A DNA stretch of 5,270 bases from Mollicutes bacterium. Lineage in GTDB: Bacteria > Bacillota_I > Bacilli_A > Izemoplasmatales > Izemoplasmataceae. The notes below the pieces were generated by a model that was not told the DNA's origin, did no database searches, and saw only the letters and a program-made list of their open reading frames with translations. Where the stretch lies: the NCBI GenBank assembly GCA_003551405.1, contig PUMO01000187.1:1-5270 (forward strand), written 5' to 3'. This document shows positions 1 through 5,270 of this stretch, one piece after another. Both the position numbers and the translations under genes were made by a program. The stretch's first letter is position 1, and every line of letters begins with the position of its first letter.

Positions 1-33
1 ATATCAATATTCATTGAATAACACTTTCAATCG

Positions 34-936
34 TCATTCTCTTTTTTTAGCTCGTGGATGCGCGTTTAAGTAATTTCTTTTTATATCTTCATTGGATATG
101 GAGGTATATATTTGTGTACTAGATATATGCGCATGCCCCAACATTTCTTGAACACTTCTTAAATCTGCTCCTTTACTGAGCATGTGGGAAGCGAATGTAT
201 GTCTGAGGGTATGGGGCGATAGCTTTGTGTGTTGATCAGCCTGCATAATAATCTGTTTTAAAATATAAGCAACGCCTCGCCCTGTGAGTGGTCGCCCACG
301 CACATTCACAAACACCGTTTTATGCTGAAGCTGTTTCATCAGGTTTTTACGTGTGGTAATCAAATAATCGCGCAACACTTCAACCAGTGGTTCACCCAAG
401 GGAACGTAGCGTTCCTTTGCGCCCTTCCCGCGCACCAAAACAACGCGTTCATCCAGTCTCAAGTCGCTCAGTTTCATGCTTGTAAGCTCACTGACACGCA
501 GGCCACAGTCATAAAGCGTCGAAAGCAGTGCGTAATCACGTTTCCCTTTATCACTCGCACGGTCAATCGAAGAAAAAAGACTGTCCAGTTCTTCAGGATA
601 AATGAATTTAGGAAGGGTTTTATTCGCTTTGGGCGCTTTGACTTCCAAAAAAGGATGGGTATCCATCAACCCGTCTTCCATTAAAAAATAATAAAATGTA
701 CGCAGCGTTGAAATATGACGCGCAACCGTCGCAGGGCTATATTTTTCAGCTAACTCACTGACATAAAACTTTGCAATGCGGCGTGAGACGTCTAAAAAAC
801 CGCCAAAATCTTCACGTTTCAAAAATGCATCAAACATCATGATGTCATTTCTGTAGGCGGTGGCGGTTTGTTTTGAATATCGCTTAACGGCACTCAAATG
901 ATCGTAAAAAAGTTGAATCAGATTATTTTCACTCAT
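34..936 (-). CDS. xerC: Tyrosine recombinase XerC (CodV-type), 300 aa
   Basis: This is a site-specific tyrosine recombinase. By family knowledge it acts with a partner Xer protein at the dif site to resolve chromosome dimers in the cytoplasm. The N-terminal SAM-like core-binding domain spans about residues 5-95 and the catalytic domain about 108-292. The full catalytic set is visible: R147 (in GLRVSEL), K171 (in GKGAKER), H242 and R245 (in HTLRH), H268 (in LGHAH) and nucleophile Y277. This spacing matches XerC/XerD, and 300 aa is the usual length. The start is the ATG at 936-934, with AAGGAGG at 949-943 six bases upstream. The frame stays open to 1023, but that part lies inside trmFO and lacks family similarity. 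The gene overlaps the trmFO stop by 8 bases, so the two are likely translationally coupled. It ends in TGA, 33 bases from the window edge. XerC rather than XerD or an integrase is inferred from the trmFO neighbour, as in Bacillus codV. Confidence 0.93.
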   Translation of the reverse strand: MSENNLIQLFYDHLSAVKRYSKQTATAYRNDIMMFDAFLKREDFGGFLDVSRRIAKFYVSELAEKYSPATVARHISTLRTFYYFLMEDGLMDTHPFLEVKAPKANKTLPKFIYPEELDSLFSSIDRASDKGKRDYALLSTLYDCGLRVSELTSMKLSDLRLDERVVLVRGKGAKERYVPLGEPLVEVLRDYLITTRKNLMKQLQHKTVFVNVRGRPLTGRGVAYILKQIIMQADQHTKLSPHTLRHTFASHMLSKGADLRSVQEMLGHAHISSTQIYTSISNEDIKRNYLNAHPRAKKRE

Positions 937-2230
937 TGAAGGCCTCCTTGAAACGTCGAAGTGCGTTGATGGCACGTTCACCGTAAAGACGTTTACGGTC
1001 TTTTTTTCTGTGTTTTCCTTCAAGTGGCGGGACTAAGCCAAAGTTCGCGTTCATTGGTTGAAAATTTTTGGCATTGGCGTTTGCCAAATAATCGGCCTGC
1101 GCACCAAGAATGGTTTCAACAGGAAAAATGGCAGGGGATTCATTTTGTAACTGTCTTGCCATATTAACCGCAGCTACAAGACCGCTACCTGTACTTTCAA
1201 CATACCCTTCAACCCCGCTGAGCTGTCCCGCAATATAAACATCAGCACGCGTTTTGGTCTGGTATGTCGCATGCAAATGGTTTGGAGCCTTGATAAAACT
1301 GTTTTTATGCATGACGCCATAGCGGACAATCTCAGCATTTTCTAACCCGGGAATCATTTGAATGAGGCGTTTTTGTTCACCAAACTTAAGCTGAGTCTGA
1401 AAACCGACAAGATTATACATCGTTTCTCGTGCATCGTCTTTTCTCAGTTGAATGACTGCATAAGGCTTATGATTGTCATCTCGTTCAAGCCCGACAGGTT
1501 TCATTGGACCAAAGCGAAGCGTATCTTTTCCGCGCTGTGCCATGCTTTCAACAGGCATGCAGCCTTCAAAAACATTTTTTTCAAATTCACGCATCATGAC
1601 GCCTTCGCCTTTCATCATATATTCATAAAAGGCATCGTAAGCTTCCTTGTCCATGGGACAATTAATATAGTCGCCTTCACCGCTCGTTTCATAACGGTTT
1701 TTGTAATAACACACATTCATATCAATGCTATCCTTCGTAACTATCGGTGCGACGGCATCAAAAAAATGCAGTGCATCATCACTCAAAAAGGACTGTAAGG
1801 ATTCACTAAATTTGCTTGAACTGAGCGGCCCACTCGCAATGATCGTCGGACCCTTTGGAATAGTGGTCACTTCACGGCGGGTAATTGACACATTCTCCAT
1901 GTTTTCAAGCGTGTCCGTAATCACACTAGAAAACATTTCCCTATCAACAGCCAGTGCGCCACCTGCGTCCAAACGACTTTTTTCAGCGGCGTGCATAATT
2001 AATGAATCCATCAATTTCAATTCTTCTTTTAACACACCCGCCGCATTGGTCATTTGACTGGAGCGAAAAGAGTTTGAACATACTAGTTCCCCCAATTTAT
2101 CAGTGCTGTGCGCAGGGGTTGTTTTTAAAGGTCGCATTTCATAAATGGTGACAGAAAACCCACGTTTGGCAAGTTGATAAGCGGCTTCGCTTCCTGCCAA
2201 GCCACCCCCGATTATAGAAACATGTTTCAT
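929..2230 (-). CDS. trmFO: FADH2- and methylene-THF-dependent tRNA (uracil-54-C5)-methyltransferase TrmFO, 433 aa
   Basis: TrmFO makes 5-methyluridine at position 54 of the tRNA T-loop, using methylenetetrahydrofolate as carbon donor and FADH2 as reductant (family knowledge). The sequence opens with a Rossmann FAD-binding motif, IIGGGLAGSEAA at residues 6-17, followed by the acidic strand end YEMRP at 30-34. Two cysteines used by the family are present: C51 in LVCSNSFRS and C224 in FEGCMPVES. The C-terminal FAD/GidA-like part is recognisable at YIAGQLSGVEGYVEST (332-347). The length fits the family (about 435). I choose the ATG at 2230-2228, which has GAGGTG at 2242-2237 six bases upstream. 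An in-frame GTG at 2239-2237 would lie inside that ribosome binding site and is unlikely. The short length and C51 distinguish it from the longer paralogue MnmG. It overlaps xerC by 8 bases and has a candidate promoter in the gap upstream. Confidence 0.96.
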   Translation of the reverse strand: MKHVSIIGGGLAGSEAAYQLAKRGFSVTIYEMRPLKTTPAHSTDKLGELVCSNSFRSSQMTNAAGVLKEELKLMDSLIMHAAEKSRLDAGGALAVDREMFSSVITDTLENMENVSITRREVTTIPKGPTIIASGPLSSSKFSESLQSFLSDDALHFFDAVAPIVTKDSIDMNVCYYKNRYETSGEGDYINCPMDKEAYDAFYEYMMKGEGVMMREFEKNVFEGCMPVESMAQRGKDTLRFGPMKPVGLERDDNHKPYAVIQLRKDDARETMYNLVGFQTQLKFGEQKRLIQMIPGLENAEIVRYGVMHKNSFIKAPNHLHATYQTKTRADVYIAGQLSGVEGYVESTGSGLVAAVNMARQLQNESPAIFPVETILGAQADYLANANAKNFQPMNANFGLVPPLEGKHRKKDRKRLYGERAINALRRFKEAFNE

Positions 2231-2254
2231 TGAAAACACCTCGAATTAAGCATA

Positions 2255-2273
2255 CATCACGTTAATAGTGATG
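2255..2273. repeat. Perfect 6-bp inverted repeat in the trmFO leader
   Basis: CATCAC at 2255-2260 and GTGATG at 2268-2273 form a perfect inverted repeat with a 7-base centre. It lies 25 bases before the trmFO start codon and overlaps the candidate -10 box at 2276-2271. Its position fits either an operator for a dimeric regulator or a small hairpin at the 5' end of the transcript. It has no T-tract, so it is not an intrinsic terminator. The repeat is seen directly; any function is inference, and a short repeat like this can arise by chance. Confidence 0.3.
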
Positions 2274-2300
2274 ATATTTTGAGAAAAAAGGGGCACTCAA
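2271..2300 (-). promoter_or_regulatory. Candidate sigma-A-type promoter for trmFO-xerC
   Basis: On the minus strand TTGAGT (2300-2295, 4 of 6 matches to TTGACA) is followed after 18 bases by TATCAT (2276-2271, 5 of 6 matches to TATAAT). Transcription would begin near 2264, giving a leader of about 34 bases before the trmFO ATG. No convincing intrinsic terminator separates trmFO from the upstream chromate-transporter gene, so read-through is also possible. A weak AT-only hairpin (AACAAT at 2300-2305 against ATTGTT at 2316-2321) lies just upstream and touches the -35 box. Confidence 0.45.
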
Positions 2301-2324
2301 ACAATATATTGATAGATTGTTAAA

Positions 2325-2852
2325 TCAGCCATAGATGATAAAGCCAACTATGCCGCTAATCACGATGACTAATATTGGATGGAGTTTCACAATCCAAAGA
2401 AGTCCCATTAAAACAAAAAAGAGTAACAAGCCCCACCAATCAATAATCGCATCAGTCACAATGCTCGCAGCACTTGAAAGAACAAGTCCAACAAACGCAG
2501 GGCGAAGCCCAGTATAAATCCCTTTGACTATTTTGCTTTCTTTGAAGTCATCCATATATTTGCTTGCAACGCCCACAAGCACAACTGGAATTGCTACAAC
2601 CCCTGTTGTCGCCGCGGTGGCACCCATGACACCGGTTAACTGAAAGCCAATGAAGGTCGCAGAGTTAATAGCGATGGGACCGGGCGTCACTTGTGAGAGC
2701 GCAATCATGTCGATGAAAAGCGAGCGACTGAGCCACCCATGCGTTTCAACAATCATCCGTTCAAACATCGGAAGCATGGCATAGCCGCCACCAAAAGAGA
2801 CGGCGCCAATAAACATGAACGTAAAAAATAAACTAAGCACGATCACGGGCAA
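2325..2852 (-). CDS. Chromate transporter family protein (ChrA-type), second half-size subunit, 175 aa
   Basis: This is a half-length member of the CHR (chromate ion transporter) family, a membrane protein of about six hydrophobic segments. The family signature FGGGYAMLP is at residues 20-28, followed by VTPGPIAIN at 55-63. Classical ChrA proteins are about 400 residues with two such halves; here each half is a separate gene. The start appears to be TTG at 2852-2850, with AAAGGA five bases upstream inside the end of the preceding gene. In-frame GTG codons at 2846-2844 and 2840-2838 are alternatives with worse spacing. An ATG at 2858-2856 is followed at once by TGA and cannot serve. The 20-base overlap with the first subunit suggests coupled translation and a joint complex. 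Family members export chromate in characterised cases, but the true substrate here cannot be read from sequence. The gene ends in TGA. Confidence 0.88.
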   Translation of the reverse strand: MPVIVLSLFFTFMFIGAVSFGGGYAMLPMFERMIVETHGWLSRSLFIDMIALSQVTPGPIAINSATFIGFQLTGVMGATAATTGVVAIPVVLVGVASKYMDDFKESKIVKGIYTGLRPAFVGLVLSSAASIVTDAIIDWWGLLLFFVLMGLLWIVKLHPILVIVISGIVGFIIYG

Positions 2853-3405
2853 TCACATCCTTTGTCATAAAGATGACATATCCTAAGAACGCCAACCCAA
2901 CAATTACGAAAAAGGGATGGACACCCGCTGAAAATACAAGCACAAAGGTAAGACTCGCCAAGAAAATACCTTGCATGTGAAAGTTTTGCTTTAAAAACTT
3001 AAGCCCTGCGGTTGTTATAAGGGCAACCACCGCCACACGAACCCCTTGGAAAATAGCCGCCACCACAGGATGATCGATATATTGAAAGAAGAATGTCGCA
3101 ATAACCATAATTATGATAAACGACGGAAGCGCTACACCAACCGCGCTTGCAATGGCCCCTTTAATCCCCCTTAAGCGTAAGCCAATATATATCGCAAAAT
3201 TAATCGCAATCACACCTGGAAGACTTTGAACCATTACAAGCACATCGCCGAACTCTTCTTCTTTGATATAACCATATCGCTGAACGAATTCGCGTTCAAA
3301 AATGGGGATCATTGCGTAACCGCCCCCAAATGTAAATGCGCCAATTTTTAAAAATGTCCTAAATAGCGTCAATAAGCTAACCGTCTGCATTGTATTCAAC
3401 TCCAT
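2833..3405 (-). CDS. Chromate transporter family protein (ChrA-type), first half-size subunit, 190 aa
   Basis: This is the upstream partner of the half-size CHR pair. It carries the same opening signature, FGGGYAMIP at residues 26-34, and the second motif SLPGVIAIN at 61-69, where the downstream partner has PGPIAIN. Hydrophobic stretches at roughly 15-35, 60-76, 88-108, 116-136, 146-160 and 164-180 indicate an integral membrane protein. In Bacillus subtilis a pair of short CHR proteins is known to work together in chromate efflux; the same cooperation is inferred here. The start is uncertain. The ATG at 3405-3403 has only a weak AGAG upstream. The ATG at 3390-3388 (residue 6) has GGAG nine bases upstream and may be the true start. 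The gene lies 40 bases after the MATE stop codon with no clear promoter between, so it is probably cotranscribed. It ends in TAG. Confidence 0.88.
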   Translation of the reverse strand: MELNTMQTVSLLTLFRTFLKIGAFTFGGGYAMIPIFEREFVQRYGYIKEEEFGDVLVMVQSLPGVIAINFAIYIGLRLRGIKGAIASAVGVALPSFIIIMVIATFFFQYIDHPVVAAIFQGVRVAVVALITTAGLKFLKQNFHMQGIFLASLTFVLVFSAGVHPFFVIVGLAFLGYVIFMTKDVIARDRA

Positions 3406-3445
3406 ATTCTAACTCTATCATATCAAGTGCCCATTAAAAATGAAA

Positions 3446-4813
3446 TCATGAATAATCATAGCCGCGTTTTGAAGTGTGAAGCACATCCTCATGCACGAGC
3501 AGCGATGTGCTCGCTTTGACTTTAAATATGCCGTAAGCAACCACCAACGTAAGCCCTTCAGCCACAACAAATGACATCCACACGCCATTGATTTCAAATA
3601 GTGAGGCAAATAATAACGCAATGGGTATAATGAATATGAACCCTCTTAATAATACCACCAATAATCCTAAACGTGGGCGTTCGATGGCTGAGAAAAAGGC
3701 AGAATATAAAATATTGAGCCCTGCAAAAAACAACCCGACAAAATAAATGCGGATACCATCAAACGCAAGCGTCTGAAGCATGGCATCATTGTCACGGTCA
3801 AATGCTGAAACAATTGCTTCACCAAATATTAAAAATATACTGTATATGAGACCAGACAAGGCTAGCACAACCATGACACCGCTAAAAAAGTTTTGGCGCA
3901 GCCTTTGGACATAACCACGTGAATAGGCCCGCGTCAGTAAAGGCTGAACACCCTGAGAAACACCAATGAATACAGAAATGCTCAATAGCGATAAATTCGC
4001 AATAATGCCATATGCTGCGACTGCGACCGTCCCGCCCAGTCCATCAAGGATTCGGTTAAAAAGCGTCATCACAACACTGTAAGAAAAATCAACCAAAAAC
4101 GTTGATACACCAAGCATGAGAATAGTAACCCAAAATACTTGAGCGCCTTTGAAGGTTCCAAACTTTACCGTGTTTTTCTTGCGAATAAAAAATGTCATGA
4201 GATAAAGAAATGCCAGCACGGCTGAAAAAGTTGTCGCTAGGGCAGCACCAAGCATCCCAAGGGGGAACACAAACAACAACAAATAATCAAACCCAATGTT
4301 GGAGACACTTGAGGTGACCATCCCACCCATCGCAATGGTGGGTTCGTTATCATTACGGATAAACCCCACTAAAATATTGTTCGCCAGATAAAGCGGTGAA
4401 AACACAAGCAACACTCGTAAATAATCCGCGGTCATTGAAAAGGTTTCTGATTCACTGCGCGCACCAAGGAGACGCGCCACATCTTCATGAAAAAAGAAGC
4501 CTGCAACCATAAATACCAAAGCAAAAATGGTGCCCAACAAAATGGTAGCAGAAAAGACACGATTGGCAAGTGCTTGTTTTCCTTGGGTTTTATAGACATT
4601 ATATTTAATCGCACCGCCCACACCAAGCATCAACCCACTCGCATGGGTCACACCATAAATGGGGATGGCGAAATTGAGGGCCGCAAGGCCGTTATTGCCA
4701 AGCGCTTGTGCAATAAAGATGGTATCGACCATAATATAAAGGGAAATCGCAAGCATCCCTGCAACATTCAAGGACACATATTTAAAAAATTCCTGTAAAC
4801 GTGTGGGTTCCAT
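3446..4813 (-). CDS. MATE family multidrug efflux transporter (MepA-like), 455 aa
   Basis: This is a secondary-active exporter of the MATE family in the cytoplasmic membrane. The family extrudes drugs or cationic compounds in exchange for Na+ or H+. The protein is hydrophobic throughout with about 12 membrane segments and the expected length (about 450). Visible family features include VDTIFIAQALG at 29-39 in the first segment, with acidic D30. The second half carries the GVSQGVQPL motif at 284-292, the counterpart of the family's QGxQP element. The loop GFIRNDNEP at 150-158 is typical of MepA-like members. The start is the ATG at 4813-4811, with AGGAGG at 4825-4820 six bases upstream. It has its own strong promoter and probably leads a transcript that continues into the two chromate-transporter genes. 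No regulator gene of the MarR or TetR type is adjacent in the window. The substrate cannot be predicted, so I give no gene symbol. Confidence 0.92.
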   Translation of the reverse strand: MEPTRLQEFFKYVSLNVAGMLAISLYIMVDTIFIAQALGNNGLAALNFAIPIYGVTHASGLMLGVGGAIKYNVYKTQGKQALANRVFSATILLGTIFALVFMVAGFFFHEDVARLLGARSESETFSMTADYLRVLLVFSPLYLANNILVGFIRNDNEPTIAMGGMVTSSVSNIGFDYLLLFVFPLGMLGAALATTFSAVLAFLYLMTFFIRKKNTVKFGTFKGAQVFWVTILMLGVSTFLVDFSYSVVMTLFNRILDGLGGTVAVAAYGIIANLSLLSISVFIGVSQGVQPLLTRAYSRGYVQRLRQNFFSGVMVVLALSGLIYSIFLIFGEAIVSAFDRDNDAMLQTLAFDGIRIYFVGLFFAGLNILYSAFFSAIERPRLGLLVVLLRGFIFIIPIALLFASLFEINGVWMSFVVAEGLTLVVAYGIFKVKASTSLLVHEDVLHTSKRGYDYS

Positions 4814-4845
4814 GATCTCCCTCCTCAGTCCATAATCATTCCATC

Positions 4846-4874
4846 ATTATACGTTAATTACCATATTTTTCCAA
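4846..4874 (-). promoter_or_regulatory. Strong sigma-A-type promoter for the MATE gene
   Basis: On the minus strand TTGGAA (4874-4869, 4 of 6 matches to TTGACA) is followed after exactly 17 bases by a perfect TATAAT (4851-4846). Transcription should begin near 4840-4839, leaving a leader of about 27 bases that contains the AGGAGG ribosome binding site. It sits directly after the terminator of the upstream dehydrogenase gene, which supports a separate transcription unit starting here. Confidence 0.75.
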
Positions 4875-4886
4875 GTCTGATGATTT

Positions 4887-4912
4887 AAAAAAGACCTCCA
4901 AAACGGAGGTCT
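4887..4912 (-). terminator. Intrinsic terminator of the dehydrogenase gene
   Basis: A perfect 8-bp stem is formed by AGACCTCC (4892-4899) and GGAGGTCT (4905-4912) around a 5-base loop. Read on the minus strand the hairpin runs straight into a T-tract (six T including the last stem base, 4892-4887). It begins only four bases after the TAA stop of the upstream gene, so it should end that transcript and insulate the MATE promoter. Confidence 0.9.
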
Positions 4913-4916
4913 ATGT

Positions 4917-5270
4917 TTAATAGTTTTCGGTAATGGTTTTCCCTTGCATAAAGTTAAGCAAATAATCAGGGCCACCCGCTTTGGAATCGGTCCCGCTCAT
5001 ATTAAATCCACCAAAGGGTTGATAACCAACAATGGACCCTGTACATGTCCGGTTGAAATAAAGATTGCCCACATGAAATCTGGTCCGTGCCAGTTCAAGT
5101 TTTGCACGGTCGAGGCTAAGAACAGAACCTGTTAAACCGTACTCAGTATTGTTTGCAACATCGAGGCCTTCTTCAAAACTGCTCACTTTGCATACAGCCA
5201 ACACTGGTCCAAAAATCTCTTCTTGCATGATGCGCGCATAAGGTGAGACATCTTTAAACACTGTAGGATG
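4917..5270 (-). CDS. pruA: L-glutamate gamma-semialdehyde (1-pyrroline-5-carboxylate) dehydrogenase, C-terminal 117 aa, truncated by window edge
   Basis: This enzyme oxidises L-glutamate 5-semialdehyde to glutamate with NAD+, the last step of proline and arginine breakdown in the cytoplasm. Only the C-terminus is present: the frame stays open to the window edge, and its first visible codon (5270-5268) is His. Visible family blocks are MQEEIFGPVLAV at residues 15-26, NNTEYGLTGSV at 40-50, FHVGNLYFNR at 65-74 and GYQPFGGFNMSG at 82-93. They are followed by TDSKAGGPDYL at 94-104. The aldehyde dehydrogenase core blocks and the SKAGGPDYL ending closely resemble RocA/PruA of Bacillus rather than a generic aldehyde dehydrogenase. 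The GTG at 5261-5259 is an internal Val codon, not a start. The catalytic cysteine and glutamate lie outside the window, so activity cannot be judged. The gene ends in TAA just before a terminator. rocA is an equally suitable name. Confidence 0.9.
   Translation of the reverse strand, partial: HPTVFKDVSPYARIMQEEIFGPVLAVCKVSSFEEGLDVANNTEYGLTGSVLSLDRAKLELARTRFHVGNLYFNRTCTGSIVGYQPFGGFNMSGTDSKAGGPDYLLNFMQGKTITENY

Noticed and set aside
1..14. Possible start of the next gene downstream of xerC at ATG 14-12 (Met-Asn-Ile-Asp)
   Set aside because: Only four full codons are visible, the upstream ribosome binding site is weak, and the residues do not match the expected HslV start.
322..684. Plus-strand open frame of 120 codons inside xerC
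   Set aside because: It is antisense to the catalytic and core-binding domains of an intact xerC, resembles no known family, and is explained as a shadow frame.
1358..2057. Two plus-strand open frames antisense to trmFO
   Set aside because: They overlap each other and the conserved trmFO coding sequence, and show no recognisable domain; shadow frames.
2300..2321. Hairpin AACAAT / ATTGTT after the second chromate-transporter gene as a terminator
   Set aside because: The stem is six AT-dominated pairs with a 10-base loop, and the T-run is separated from it by about 11 bases; too weak to call.
2325..2852. TGA read as tryptophan (Mollicutes code), which would allow the ATG at 2858-2856 to start the second chromate-transporter gene
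   Set aside because: Four genes of expected length end exactly at TGA and Trp is encoded by TGG, so TGA is a stop codon here.
3406..3445. Promoter for the chromate-transporter pair, with TATGAT as the -10 box
   Set aside because: The -10 box is reasonable, but nothing near 17 bases upstream resembles a -35 box; cotranscription with the MATE gene is the simpler reading.
3418..3621. Minus-strand open frame of 67 codons at the end of the MATE gene
   Set aside because: It lies almost entirely within the MATE gene in another frame, with a Cys/His/Trp-rich sequence that resembles no known protein.
2259..4858. Shared 8-mer ATTAACGT (minus strand) in the gaps before trmFO and before the MATE gene
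   Set aside because: It sits at different positions relative to the two promoters, and one shared 8-mer between two AT-rich gaps is close to chance expectation.

Overview
The window is a tightly packed, single-direction segment. All six recognisable protein genes lie on the minus strand, so it reads right to left. The composition is moderately AT-rich, roughly 40-45% GC by eye. The genes have strong Shine-Dalgarno sequences of the AGGAGG type. FADH2/folate-dependent TrmFO, rather than SAM-dependent TrmA, together with an overlapping trmFO-xerC junction points to a low-GC Gram-positive bacterium (Bacillota, Bacilli-like or a relative). Four of the six genes end in TGA and no in-frame TGA is needed, so the standard bacterial code applies, not the Mycoplasma/Spiroplasma code. 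I cannot name a genus.

Layout in the direction of transcription: (1) 5270-4917, the C-terminal 117 residues of L-glutamate gamma-semialdehyde dehydrogenase (pruA/rocA type), closed by a clear intrinsic terminator at 4912-4887. (2) 4874-4846, a near-consensus sigma-A-type promoter followed by a 455-residue MATE-family multidrug exporter (4813-3446). (3) Forty bases further on, two half-size chromate-transporter (ChrA-type) genes at 3405-2833 and 2852-2325. They overlap by 20 bases, and the second starts at TTG with its ribosome binding site inside the first. They are probably cotranscribed with the MATE gene. (4) A 94-base gap holding a candidate promoter and a perfect 6-bp inverted repeat. 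(5) trmFO (2230-929), a tRNA m5U54 methyltransferase. (6) xerC (936-34), a tyrosine recombinase overlapping trmFO by 8 bases.

Functionally this is a catabolic gene end (proline/arginine to glutamate), then a membrane-export block (MATE plus split ChrA), then a housekeeping pair (tRNA modification and chromosome-dimer resolution). In many Bacillota trmFO-xerC follows topA and precedes hslVU-codY. Here the chromate-transporter pair sits where topA would be expected, and trmFO appears to have its own promoter.

I found no CRISPR array, insertion sequence, tRNA, rRNA, riboswitch or defence system. No gap between genes exceeds about 100 bases. The plus-strand open frames I considered are shadows of minus-strand genes. 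I see no convincing evidence of an undescribed system. The most interesting points are gene organisation and small regulatory details.
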